From Romboutsia_E sp900604535 (GTDB lineage: Bacteria; Bacillota; Clostridia; Peptostreptococcales; Peptostreptococcaceae), in assembly GCF_900604535.1 (NCBI RefSeq), contig NZ_UWOT01000014.1, positions 1-64,000 on the forward strand: DNA of 64,000 nt, in the 5' to 3' direction. Under the pieces are notes generated by a model. It searched no databases. It had not been told where the DNA came from and saw only the letters and a program-made list of their open reading frames with translations. The translations under genes and the position numbers were made by a program. This document shows positions 55,088-63,920 of this stretch, piece after piece. Numbering within the stretch: the first letter of the stretch is position 1; every line of letters starts with the position of its first letter.

Positions 55088-56176
55088 ATGTTATTTAAAG
55101 ATAAATTTAAAAACAAAAAGTCTAAAATCATTATAGGTATTACTACTGCATTATGTTTAACTATAGGTATTACTTACGCTTTTAATAGAGGAAAAGATGT
55201 TGAGGTAAGTAGTGAAGATGATATTCCTTATATAGAAACTTATGTTATTCCAGAAAATGAAAAAGTTTATATAAATGGTATAGTTATGCCTAAACAATCT
55301 CAGGATATAAACTTGTCAGAAGGCGAAGAAGTTGATAGTTTAAAAGTAGAAAATGGTCAATCTGTAAAAAAAGGGGATACACTTTTTACTTGTAAAAATC
55401 AATCTATTTTAAACGAAATAAGTGAGCTTAAAGCTCAAATATCTCAATTACAGTCATCTCAGGATCCTAACGACAATTCACTTAATATTGAGATTAATAA
55501 GTTAAATGCTCAAATAAAGTCATTAAGTGAAAAAGCATCAGTTACATATTACGCTCCATTTGATGGAAATGTACATTTAAACGAAGTTAGTAAAGATTCA
55601 GAAGTTGCAAACTCATATATAACGGTTCAAAGTAATGAATTCTATATGCAAGGTCAAGCTAGTGAACAAGATTTAGCAAAAATAAAAATAGATCAAACTG
55701 CAAAAGTTTTAGTGTTCTCTACTAATCAAGAATTGATGGGAAGAATAAGCTTTATATCTCAAAGGCCTAAAAGTTCTTCATCAAATGACTATCAGCAACA
55801 ATCTAACTTATCTTACTATGACATAAATATTTCATTTGATAGCCAAGATGGGTTAGTAAATGGATTTCATGTTCAAGCATCAGTTATATTAGATGATGCT
55901 TATACTAAGGTTCCTGTATCATCTATTCTAGGTTCTGAGGGTGATTACTACGTGTTTAAAGACTTAGACGGTATATTAAAAAAACAAGTTGTTGAAATAG
56001 ATAGCAAAACAGAAGAATTTGCTGTAGTCAAATCTGGTTTAAGTGAAAATGATGTTATATTAAAAAACCCTACTGAAGAAATGCAAGAAGGACAATCTTT
56101 AACTTTATATGAAAATCCAGAAAATATACAAAATACATCTAAAGATATAACAAATGAGGAGTCTGAAGTTGAGTAG
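55088..56176 (+). CDS. Periplasmic-adaptor-type (MacA/RND-like) protein of an ABC exporter
   Basis: This 362-residue protein has an N-terminal membrane helix, then a biotinyl/lipoyl half-domain (GEEVDSLKVENGQSVKKGDT), a short coiled coil (LKAQISQLQSSQDPN, IEINKLNAQIKS), the second lipoyl half (APFDGNVHLNEVSKDSEVAN) and a beta-barrel domain. This is the MacA-type linker known with MacB exporters, also in Gram-positives. It is the first gene of a three-gene operon with an ATPase and a permease. AAAGGAG precedes the ATG. Confidence 0.9.
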   Translation: MLFKDKFKNKKSKIIIGITTALCLTIGITYAFNRGKDVEVSSEDDIPYIETYVIPENEKVYINGIVMPKQSQDINLSEGEEVDSLKVENGQSVKKGDTLFTCKNQSILNEISELKAQISQLQSSQDPNDNSLNIEINKLNAQIKSLSEKASVTYYAPFDGNVHLNEVSKDSEVANSYITVQSNEFYMQGQASEQDLAKIKIDQTAKVLVFSTNQELMGRISFISQRPKSSSSNDYQQQSNLSYYDINISFDSQDGLVNGFHVQASVILDDAYTKVPVSSILGSEGDYYVFKDLDGILKKQVVEIDSKTEEFAVVKSGLSENDVILKNPTEEMQEGQSLTLYENPENIQNTSKDITNEESEVE

Positions 56177-56861
56177 TCTAATAAAGTTACAAAATATAAA
56201 AAAATACTATAAGGTAGGGAAAGAAAAAGTTCAAATATTAAAAAGTCTAGATTTAAATATTCAAAAAGGTGAATTTGTTATGATTATGGGAAAATCAGGT
56301 AGTGGAAAGACAACCTTACTTAATATTTTAGGATTTTTGGATAAATTTGATGAAGGTGACTATTTATTCAATAATGAGAATGTAAGTAAACTTAACGAAA
56401 ACCAACGTTCCGTTTTTAGAAATAAAAATATAGGATTTATATTCCAGCAATTTAATTTAATAGATAGTTTAAATATATATCAAAATGTTGAGCTTCCACT
56501 GATTTACAATAAATCAAATAAAAAAGAAAATAGAAATATAGTAGAAAAATGTTTATCTGATGTAGGTCTTTTAGAAAAAATAAATCAATTTCCTAAACAA
56601 TTATCTGGAGGTCAACAACAACGTATAGCTATTGCTAGAGCGTTAGTTAATGATCCTCAAATAATATTCGCAGATGAACCTACAGGAGCTTTAGATAGTG
56701 AAACTAGCAAAGAGATAATGGAATTATTAAGAGAACTTAATTATAATGGTAAAACTATCATTATGGTCACTCATGATCAAGATTTAACTAAGTATGCTAC
56801 TAAAGTCATAACTTTAAAAGATGGTGCTTTTACTTCATTGGAGGTGCCCCTATGGACTTAA
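56169..56861 (+). CDS. MacB-type ABC exporter ATPase
   Basis: This ATPase of about 230 residues has Walker A GKSGSGKTTLL, Q-loop FIFQQFNL, signature LSGGQQQR and Walker B IIFADEPTGALD, the LolD/MacB pattern. I start at TTG 56169 (SD GAGGAG 7 nt upstream); a longer ATG at 56154 lies within that site. Its beginning overlaps the end of the adaptor gene, and its end overlaps the permease start, so the three are coupled. Confidence 0.9.
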   Translation: MSSLIKLQNIKKYYKVGKEKVQILKSLDLNIQKGEFVMIMGKSGSGKTTLLNILGFLDKFDEGDYLFNNENVSKLNENQRSVFRNKNIGFIFQQFNLIDSLNIYQNVELPLIYNKSNKKENRNIVEKCLSDVGLLEKINQFPKQLSGGQQQRIAIARALVNDPQIIFADEPTGALDSETSKEIMELLRELNYNGKTIIMVTHDQDLTKYATKVITLKDGAFTSLEVPLWT

Positions 56862-58093
56862 TAAAAAATGCTTTAGTAAATATAAAAGGTCATAAACTTC
56901 GTGTTTTTATGGCTCTTATATGGATAATTATTGGTATCACATCAGTTATATTAATAAGCTCAATAGGTAATGGCTTAAAAGAGGAAGTTAGCAAAACTGT
57001 TACTAATGTTGGCCCAAATAAAACTAGTATATATTTTGAATCTGAAAATGCATATATGAATGACTATAATATATTTTTATCACCTTTTACTTATTCAGAT
57101 ATAGAGGAATTATCATTTATAGATGGTGTTGAGAAAATAGGTCCTACTAACTCTGGTATAGATGAAAGCTCTATATATTCATTCGATGCTTCTTTTGATA
57201 AAAAAACAACATACATAGATCTATCTCCTCTTAAGGAAGATTCTAACACGAACACCTTATATGGTAGAAGTTTCTCATTAGATGATGAGGATAGAAATGT
57301 AATTATGATTACTATGCAAAATGCTACAGACTTATTTAATTCTCCTGAGGATGCAATTGGTAAGGGTATTACTATAAACGGATATATATTTGAAGTTATC
57401 GGAGTTCTTGATGAAAATTACGCTTCTGATATGTATGATACTTCTTATAATTATGACGAATACTATAATATGCCAACTGCTTATGTGCCAAATAAATCAT
57501 TTGAAAATTTGGTTAAGCAATACGATTACTCTACTGAAATTTATGGATTAGATCTAGTCGCTTCAAAAAATTATGATGTTTTTGAAGTTGCCAATAAAGT
57601 CATTGAAAGATTATATAACTTACATCCAAGTATAGAAGGTACTTATATGACAGAAGATTTATCTTATTTAGCTGAGTCTCAAATGTACGAACTAGAGTCT
57701 ATGACTTCAAGTATAAATAAAGTTGTCATTCTTATAACTTTTATATCTCTATTTGTTGGTGGCATTGGCGTTATGAATGTCATGTATGTATCTGTAATGG
57801 AAAGACAAAGAGAAATAGGTATAAGAAGAGCTATTGGTGCAAAACCTAGAGCTATACTAATACAGTTTTTAGTTGAAAGTATTTGTATAACCATATTAGG
57901 AGGAGTACTAGGTATAATTGTTGGTCTATTTGCAACTAATTATGCAGCAAACTATATTCCTTTTAAGGCAATACCGAGTGTTAATAGTATTTTATTTGCT
58001 AGTATAATTACAATATTAGTTGGTGTTATATTTGGAATTGTACCTGCTTTTAAAGCATCTAGATTAGATCCTATAAAAGCTATTTATAAATAA
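56852..58093 (+). CDS. MacB-type ABC exporter permease
   Basis: This 413-residue permease has a first membrane helix (VFMALIWIIIGITSVILISS), a large MacB_PCD extracytoplasmic domain (about 60-285) and three C-terminal helices of the FtsX type (ITFISLFVGGIGVMNVMYVS; GIRRAIGAKPRAILIQFLVE). It starts with ATG after GGAGG, 10 nt inside the ATPase gene. With the two genes before it, it probably exports a peptide, antibiotic or lipid. The substrate is not shown. Confidence 0.9.
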   Translation: MDLIKNALVNIKGHKLRVFMALIWIIIGITSVILISSIGNGLKEEVSKTVTNVGPNKTSIYFESENAYMNDYNIFLSPFTYSDIEELSFIDGVEKIGPTNSGIDESSIYSFDASFDKKTTYIDLSPLKEDSNTNTLYGRSFSLDDEDRNVIMITMQNATDLFNSPEDAIGKGITINGYIFEVIGVLDENYASDMYDTSYNYDEYYNMPTAYVPNKSFENLVKQYDYSTEIYGLDLVASKNYDVFEVANKVIERLYNLHPSIEGTYMTEDLSYLAESQMYELESMTSSINKVVILITFISLFVGGIGVMNVMYVSVMERQREIGIRRAIGAKPRAILIQFLVESICITILGGVLGIIVGLFATNYAANYIPFKAIPSVNSILFASIITILVGVIFGIVPAFKASRLDPIKAIYK

Positions 58094-58192
58094 AATTATA
58101 TTCATATAAACATCCATGTATATTTAAATTTTCTATAGAAGATACTAATATAGAAAATTGATTTACATTTAAGTTTTCTAGGAGTTGTTTAT

Positions 58193-58585
58193 ATGAAAAA
58201 ATTTAAATTTATTTTATCTGTAATATGTTTATTATTTTTATTTACAGTGGTATCATATGGTGATTATTCTTCAATAACAGGCGAAAATAGTTATGAAGAA
58301 ACTTATGAGAAACATTATCCTGTGATAAAAATTACTAATCATAGTAGTAAAGATATAACAGTTGAATGGGGAGCCTATGGAGATGCATTTCAAGGAGATA
58401 TTTCTGTTCCTGCTAATTCAACAGTCAGATTGGAATTAGAAGAGCTATCTTTTTTAGGTGCAGATAATGAAACAACTACAGTTTGGTTAACATGGACAGA
58501 AGAAGGATCTTTAAAACCAAAGGGTACAGATGTAATCACACTACCATTTGAACTAAAAGATACTCATCAACCAGAGTTTGGATAA
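58193..58585 (+). CDS. Hypothetical secreted protein
   Basis: This 130-residue protein has a signal peptide (FILSVICLLFLFTVVSYG) and a soluble, beta-rich mature part (ITNHSSKDITVEWGAYGDAF; TVRLELEELSFLGAD). No domain is recognised. It lies after the exporter operon with a 100-bp gap containing a weak hairpin at about 58124-58158, so co-expression is uncertain. A TAGGAG site precedes the ATG. Confidence 0.6.
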   Translation: MKKFKFILSVICLLFLFTVVSYGDYSSITGENSYEETYEKHYPVIKITNHSSKDITVEWGAYGDAFQGDISVPANSTVRLELEELSFLGADNETTTVWLTWTEEGSLKPKGTDVITLPFELKDTHQPEFG

Positions 58586-58590
58586 AAGTA

Positions 58591-58630
58591 AAAAAATACC
58601 TTAGCATGTAAAACCGCTAAGGTATTTTTA
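58591..58630. terminator. Bidirectional terminator between the secreted protein and rubrerythrin genes
   Basis: Arms AAATACCTTAGC and GCTAAGGTATTT with flanking A/T-runs sit between convergent genes. Confidence 0.85.
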
Positions 58631-58650
58631 TTAATAAACTAAATTATATA

Positions 58651-59205
58651 TTAATTTTGCTTACCGAAATGTCTTTCTAATAATCCTAAGAATGCTTTAC
58701 CATGTCTAGCTTCATCTTTACACATTTCATGAACTGTATCATGTATAGCATCTAATCCTAACTCTTTAGCTCTCTTAGCTAATTTTAATTTTCCATCAGT
58801 TGCACCGTATTCAGCTTCAACTCTTACTCTTAAGTTTTCTTTAGTATCAGCAACAACTACTTCTCCTAATAATTCAGCAAATTTAGCAGCATGTTCTGCT
58901 TCTTCAAATGCTATTCTCTTGTAAGCTTCTGCTACTTCTGGATATCCTTCTCTATCAGCTTGTCTACTCATTGCTAAGTACATTCCTACTTCTGTACATT
59001 CTCCAACAAAGTTAGCTCTTAATCCTTCTATAACTTCTTCGTCTACTCCTTGAGCTACACCTATTCTGTGTTCATCAGCCCACTTTAATTCTCCTGACAT
59101 TTCTTCGAATTTGTCAGCTCCAACTTTACATACTGGACATACAACACCTTCTATAGAATCTGCTTCGTGGATGTATCCACATACTGTACATACGAATTTT
59201 TTCAT
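58651..59205 (-). CDS. Reverse rubrerythrin 2
   Basis: This 184-residue paralogue of the gene at 51.7 kb has the same order: rubredoxin (CTVCGYIHEADS..VCPVCKVG), then diiron domain (ECTEVGMYLAMSRQAD; HEMCKDEARHGKAFLG). By eye most of the diiron domain is identical in the two, and differences cluster in the rubredoxin loop. It probably has the same peroxide/O2-scavenging task. CCTCC-type complement (GGAGGAGAG) precedes the ATG. Confidence 0.93.
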   Translation of the reverse strand: MKKFVCTVCGYIHEADSIEGVVCPVCKVGADKFEEMSGELKWADEHRIGVAQGVDEEVIEGLRANFVGECTEVGMYLAMSRQADREGYPEVAEAYKRIAFEEAEHAAKFAELLGEVVVADTKENLRVRVEAEYGATDGKLKLAKRAKELGLDAIHDTVHEMCKDEARHGKAFLGLLERHFGKQN

Positions 59206-59377
59206 ATTTTCTCTCCTCCATTTGATGTATTAAATTACAAAATCATATTTATTATAATATGTTTTTACCCCCATTTTTTGGTTTTAAACAAATAATATGA
59301 ATTTTTTATAATTTTTTTGACTTATACTCTTATATATTACCATTTTATGTATAAAAATATCAAGATTAATTATTATT

Positions 59378-59911
59378 TTATAAATCATTTCCTAACATCA
59401 TATAGATTGATTCTATTTTATCTTTATTTTCCTCATTTCCTTTTTCGTATAAGTGTACGCAGTTTCTAGGTTTAGTTTTATTGTTTATTAATTTATTTGC
59501 AAATGATAAACAAGTAACTTCATTACACTTTCCACAATTTATCTTAGGAAGATATTTATAAACTTCTATCGGACTGGGAAGTTTCCTCATTTCATATGAA
59601 GGTTTTATTTCATCTTTATTTTCATTCACTTTATTTATAAGATTTTTTATATAATCCAAAGTCTCAAATGCATCAGTTTCATTAAGCAATTTTGATACAT
59701 TTATAGCTTCATCATACATGATAATAATTTTAGGACCATAATTTAACGTAAATGTATTTGCTTTTTTATTATAAATACCTGATTTACAATATGTGTTTAA
59801 ATATGGAAATATTCCACTTATATTTCTACTTGGTATAGCCTTTATTCTTATCCTAAGCGAATCTGTAGTACATGGCTGAATAAAGCTTAAAGTTAATTTA
59901 TCTAAATACAT
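59378..59911 (-). CDS. Fe-S-cluster-binding protein (4Fe-4S FeS family)
   Basis: This 177-residue protein has an unknown N-terminal domain (about 1-115) and a C-terminal cluster motif INCGKCNEVTC followed by a Cys about 18 residues later (KPRNCVHLYE). The CxxCxxxxC-x-C pattern is that of the FeS (PF04060-type) family. It is encoded 15 bp after the cysteine desulfurase-like gene and would receive its cluster or sulfur from it. Role unknown. Confidence 0.8.
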   Translation of the reverse strand: MYLDKLTLSFIQPCTTDSLRIRIKAIPSRNISGIFPYLNTYCKSGIYNKKANTFTLNYGPKIIIMYDEAINVSKLLNETDAFETLDYIKNLINKVNENKDEIKPSYEMRKLPSPIEVYKYLPKINCGKCNEVTCLSFANKLINNKTKPRNCVHLYEKGNEENKDKIESIYMMLGNDL

Positions 59912-59925
59912 ATATATTCCCCTTT

Positions 59926-61068
59926 TTATTTTTGAATTTTATTTAAAGCATATACTAATTTATCAATATCTTCTTTTTCATTAAAATATCCAATACCTAC
60001 TCTTAGTGTTCCTATATCTTTAGTTCCTATTAAGTCATGAGCACTTGGAGCACAATGTAATCCTGCTCTTACCATAATATCATATTTACTATCAAGAACA
60101 TAAGCAACATCCTCAGCTCTCATACCTTTTATATTAAATGATATTACACCTAAAATATCATCACTTTTTTTAGGCCCATATATTTCCATATTTTTTACAA
60201 ATCGAAGCTTTTCCAAAGCATACTTTGTGATCTCAGTTTCTTTTTTGTGGATTTTATCAATTCCTTCAGATTTTATATATTTAACAGACTCTAAAAGGCC
60301 TGCTATACCACCTACATTTAAAGTTCCTGTTTCCAATTTGTTAGGATAATAATCAGGCTGATATTCATAAGCTGAATCTCCTCCCGTACCTCCGCTCTTT
60401 AAAGGTTCTATATTATACTCACAATTTATTAATAGTCCACCAGTTCCCATTGGTCCTAATAAGCTCTTATGTCCTGTGAATGCTAATAAATCTATATTAT
60501 CTTCTTTAACATCAATAGGAAGTACACCTGCGGTTTGAGCTGCATCAACTAAGAATGGTATTTTTCTAATTCTTGATATTCTTCCTATTTCTTTTATCGG
60601 TTGTATTGTTCCTAATACATTCGATGCATGAGTAAAAATTATTAATGCTGTATTATCTCTAATACTTTTATTTATCTCTTCTATATTTGTGTGACCTTCT
60701 TTAGTAGCATCTATTTTTGTTATACTTATTTTTCTTTCTTTTTCTAAAGTTTTTAGGCATCTCCAAACTGCATTATGTTCTAAACTACTTGTTACTACAT
60801 GGTCACCTTCTTTTAATATCCCTCTTATAGCTAAATTTAAAGACTCCGTCACATTTGATGTAAAAATGACTCTTTTAGGATCATCAAAGTTAAATAAAGA
60901 TGCAATTTCTTTTCTTGCGTTATAAACTAGAAAATCTGATTCCATTGCTTTTTGATATGATCCCCTACCTGAACTCGTACCATTATTTATCATAAAATCA
61001 TAAACTGCATTTGCTACTACCTTTGGCTTTGGATAAGATGTAGCTGCATTGTCTAAGTATATCCCCAT
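59926..61068 (-). CDS. Class V aminotransferase / cysteine desulfurase family protein
   Basis: This 380-residue PLP enzyme has the desulfurase N-terminus YLDNAATSYPKPKVVANAV, PLP-binding DAAQTAGVLPID, the lysine in AFTGHKSLLGPMG, and an active-site Cys loop RAGLHCAPSAH. These features match the cysteine-desulfurase-like family (SufS/CsdA-related). The next gene encodes a 4Fe-4S protein. It may supply sulfur for that protein. No sufB/C/D genes are present. Confidence 0.9.
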   Translation of the reverse strand: MGIYLDNAATSYPKPKVVANAVYDFMINNGTSSGRGSYQKAMESDFLVYNARKEIASLFNFDDPKRVIFTSNVTESLNLAIRGILKEGDHVVTSSLEHNAVWRCLKTLEKERKISITKIDATKEGHTNIEEINKSIRDNTALIIFTHASNVLGTIQPIKEIGRISRIRKIPFLVDAAQTAGVLPIDVKEDNIDLLAFTGHKSLLGPMGTGGLLINCEYNIEPLKSGGTGGDSAYEYQPDYYPNKLETGTLNVGGIAGLLESVKYIKSEGIDKIHKKETEITKYALEKLRFVKNMEIYGPKKSDDILGVISFNIKGMRAEDVAYVLDSKYDIMVRAGLHCAPSAHDLIGTKDIGTLRVGIGYFNEKEDIDKLVYALNKIQK

Positions 61069-61132
61069 ATTATCCCCCTTTTAATATGCTTCTTCTTATT
61101 TTAATATTAACATATTAACTAATATTTCGCAT

Positions 61133-61175
61133 AAAAATAGGGTGCATAAATATGTATTTATTCACCCTATTTTTA
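61133..61175 (-). terminator. Terminator after the small SASP-like gene
   Basis: Arms AAAAATAGGGTG and CACCCTATTTTT with A/T-runs on both sides lie about 30 bp after the small gene's stop and downstream of nothing else on the minus strand. Confidence 0.8.
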
Positions 61176-61203
61176 TTATATTTTATTTAATAATTTTTAC
61201 GCT

Positions 61204-61416
61204 TTATTTACCTTTACTTTTATCAGCTAATTGTCTTCTTTGATCATGCATTCTTCTTGTTGTATCTTTACTATACTTACTTTCTTTATTAGCTGCTAAA
61301 TCTACATTAACCTCTGCACCAGTTAGATGATTTATTCCAAGCTCTCTTGATGCTTCTATTTTCATAGCATTTGGTTTTTTATTGTACTTAGGTACTCTAT
61401 TAGGATGTTTAGCTAT
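61204..61416 (-). CDS. Small basic SASP-like protein lacking a standard start codon
   Basis: A frame of 70 codons on the minus strand reads AKHPNRVPKYNKKPNAMKIE, then ASRELGINHLTGAEVNVDLA, and ends in the basic DTTRRMHDQRRQLADKSKGK. The KIEASRELGI stretch resembles alpha/beta small acid-soluble spore proteins, weakly. A good AAAGGAAG site ends 7 nt before ATA (61416), where ATG would be expected. No ATG, GTG or TTG lies between the upstream in-frame stop and the internal ATG at 61365, which has no ribosome site. Either translation starts at ATA, or the start was lost. A strong terminator follows. Confidence 0.55.
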   Translation of the reverse strand: MAKHPNRVPKYNKKPNAMKIEASRELGINHLTGAEVNVDLAANKESKYSKDTTRRMHDQRRQLADKSKGK

Positions 61417-61491
61417 ATTGTCACTTCCTTTTAAGATTTGTTTTATATTTATTATTTAACAAATATATTTTTTAATACTAGAAATTATTAT

Positions 61492-62403
61492 TTAACCTAA
61501 GGTTATATTTTCATCTTCTTCAATAACTTCTTTATCTTTTTTAAAAAGAAATGACAACTTCGTTTCCGAAATAATTATTGCTATGAAAATCATCACACAT
61601 CCTATAATTAACTTAATTGTAATTATCTCTTTAAATATAATTATAGAAAATATTGTTCCAAATACAGACTCTGTTGATAAAATTATGGCAGTTTTCGTTT
61701 CGCTAGTTTTGCGTTGGCATATAGTCTGTAATAAAAAACATAATGTTGTACTAAATAAACCTAAATAAATTGCACCTATGTATGCACTACTGTCTACACT
61801 TATAGTCATTTGATTAGAAATAACTTGAACTATAAATGAAAGAAAAAATGCAATACTGAATTGAACAGAAGTTAATACAAATGGATTATACTTTTTTGCA
61901 AATTCACTTGTATAAAAAATATGAAATGCAAATCCTACAGCTGATATAAATGTTAAAAAATCACCTCGATTTATGGATAAATCCTTTTGTAAAGATAATA
62001 TCCCAATTCCAACTAAAGCTACAATACTACTTATTATCCCCCAGTTATCAATTTTCCTTTTGTATATTAAATAACCTATAAAAGGTACTATAACAACATT
62101 TGCTGCAGTTATAAAAGCATTTTTTGATGGTGTAGTAAAAGATAGACCTACAGTTTGAAATTCAAAAGCTATAAACAAAATAGTTCCTAAAATTACCCCT
62201 GCTTTTATACTATGTTTATCAGCATTACTCTTTAAATTTTTATAAAAAATAATATTTAATAATATAGCCGCTACAAAAAATCTTATTGTTAGTATTTGTA
62301 AAGGTGTAAAGCCACCATTTAGACATAATTGAGATCCTATAAATCCAGTTCCCCAAATTATAGCAACTAACCCTAAACCTAACTCTGGTAAATACTTCTT
62401 CAT
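61492..62403 (-). CDS. EamA/DMT-family transporter
   Basis: This is a 303-residue drug/metabolite transporter with ten helices in two EamA repeats (LGLGLVAIIWGTGFIGSQLC; FLTFISAVGFAFHIFYTSEF). I start at ATG 62403 (GGGGGGAG before it) rather than 62418. Family members export amino acids or metabolites; the substrate is unknown. It is a single gene. Confidence 0.88.
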   Translation of the reverse strand: MKKYLPELGLGLVAIIWGTGFIGSQLCLNGGFTPLQILTIRFFVAAILLNIIFYKNLKSNADKHSIKAGVILGTILFIAFEFQTVGLSFTTPSKNAFITAANVVIVPFIGYLIYKRKIDNWGIISSIVALVGIGILSLQKDLSINRGDFLTFISAVGFAFHIFYTSEFAKKYNPFVLTSVQFSIAFFLSFIVQVISNQMTISVDSSAYIGAIYLGLFSTTLCFLLQTICQRKTSETKTAIILSTESVFGTIFSIIIFKEIITIKLIIGCVMIFIAIIISETKLSFLFKKDKEVIEEDENITLG

Positions 62404-62484
62404 TTTTTCTCCCCCCATTATAATCCTATATATTTACTATATACATTATTATAAATATCAATATTTGTAAATAAGTGTAAATAT

Positions 62485-62527
62485 AAAAAAGACATGCTTC
62501 AAAATAAAATTTTAGCATGCCTTTTTT
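62485..62527 (-). terminator. Terminator after the BMC shell protein
   Basis: Arms AAAAAAGACATGCT and AGCATGCCTTTTTT with an AT-rich loop overlap the region directly downstream of the BMC gene. Confidence 0.8.
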
Positions 62528-62528
62528 A

Positions 62529-62813
62529 CTATATATTATTATTATTTTTTTTTATAAATTCTATAATTTCTCTTGGTGCATCTTTTATAATATTAACTGC
62601 ATATACTTCTCCTAAACATCCTGCTTCTTCAGCAGCTAAATCTAGGGCATTCTTAACTTCTTGCTCTTCACCAGTTATAGCTACAGTAACTAAAGCAAGA
62701 CCAATCTCTTTTACTCCAACTAGCTTTACATCAAAGGACTTTAACATAACAGTTATTGCTTGTAATGAGCTTATAAATCCTTTTGTTTCTATAAGTCCTA
62801 TAACATTAGTCAT
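62529..62813 (-). CDS. Orphan BMC-H-type bacterial microcompartment shell protein
   Basis: This 94-residue protein is a single BMC domain: IGLIETKGFISSLQAITVML at the N-terminus, LVTVAITGEEQEVKNALDLA in the middle and the GCLGEVYAVNIIKDAP end. BMC-H hexamers tile microcompartment facets. No signature enzyme (ethanolamine, propanediol, glycyl radical) or other shell gene is in the window. It may join a shell encoded elsewhere or be a solitary member. GAGGAGG precedes the ATG. Confidence 0.88.
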   Translation of the reverse strand: MTNVIGLIETKGFISSLQAITVMLKSFDVKLVGVKEIGLALVTVAITGEEQEVKNALDLAAEEAGCLGEVYAVNIIKDAPREIIEFIKKNNNNI

Positions 62814-62911
62814 TTAGATTGCCTCCTCTTCAAATATTTTGCCCTACCTCTTACTTATATTATACTCTTTTTAATTTTTTTGGACTCTGTTTATTTAAAT
62901 TTACACATATA

Positions 62912-62957
62912 AATAAACCTAATAAAAGTTTATTAAAAAACTTCATTAGGTTTATTC
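62912..62957 (-). terminator. Terminator after the bile-acid symporter-like gene
   Basis: Arms built on AATAAACCTAAT and ATTAGGTTTATT, plus inner AAGTT/AACTT, follow the symporter stop by two bases. Confidence 0.8.
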
Positions 62958-62958
62958 T

Positions 62959-63920
62959 CTAATCAGCTAATTCTACTGTAGAACTTTTTTTAACTTCACT
63001 ATTTTTATTTGCCCAATAATTTGCAAGTACGGATACTGAAAAAGCATGCCATATACCTGCTATTGCTGGTGCAATTGCTGCCTGTGGTGCAAAGTGAGCC
63101 ATAGCAATGGTTGTTGCTAAAGTTGCATTCTTCATACCTGTTTCTATTGAAAGTACTCTTCTTTTTTCTTCACTAAATCCTATTTTACTAGCTACTATAT
63201 ATCCTCCAATATAACCTAGTAAATTATGAACTATAACTGCTAATGCTACAAATATAACTGATATAGTTAATTTATTTACATTAGCACTAACTATTCCCCT
63301 ACTAAAACTACCATAGCTAATCCTGATATTGATGGTAATATTCTTACACATTTTTGTGTAAGCTTGCTAAAAAATCTATGACATATATAACCTAATAGTA
63401 TAGGTAATATAACAACTTTTGTTATTGATATAAACATTCCAACTACGTTAATTTGAACCCACTGACCTGCAAATAAAAGAATAAATGCCGGTGTTATTAT
63501 AGGTGCTAGTATTGTAGCTATCGTTGTAAACGTTACAGATAAAGCAACATCCCCTTTTGCTATAAAGCTCATTACATTTGATGTTACTCCACCAGGACAT
63601 GAGCCTAACAATATAAGTCCTACTGCAAGTTCCCCTGACAAATTAAATAGTTTTGCAATTATAAATGCACTTAATGGCATTATTATATATTGTGCTAATG
63701 TTCCCAATACTACATCCTTAGGTCTTTTTACAATTAAAGTAAAATCTTCTTTCTTTAAGGTCATTCCCATACCAAACATTATAAAACCTAATATAGTGTT
63801 CATATTAGGTACTACGCCTAAAAATATATTTGGGTTAAAATAAGCTATTATTGATGCTATTAATACCATTAAAGACATGTATTTCTTAACAAATACTCCC
63901 ATTTTATCTACAAAATCCAT
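62959..63920 (-). pseudogene. Bile acid:sodium symporter (BASS)-family transporter, frameshifted
   Basis: The N-terminal 209 codons (FGMGMTLKKEDFTLIVKRPK and GLILLGSCPGGVTSNVMSFI, both BASS signatures) end in VVLVGE and a stop at 63291. One more G in the GGGG run near 63297 restores GIVSANVNKLTISVIFVALA and the rest (SIETGMKNATLATTIAMAHF) to 62959. The restored protein has about 320 residues, normal for the family, so it is one 1-nt loss from intact. A homopolymer read error is as likely as a true mutation. Many clostridial members transport other organic anions. Confidence 0.82.
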
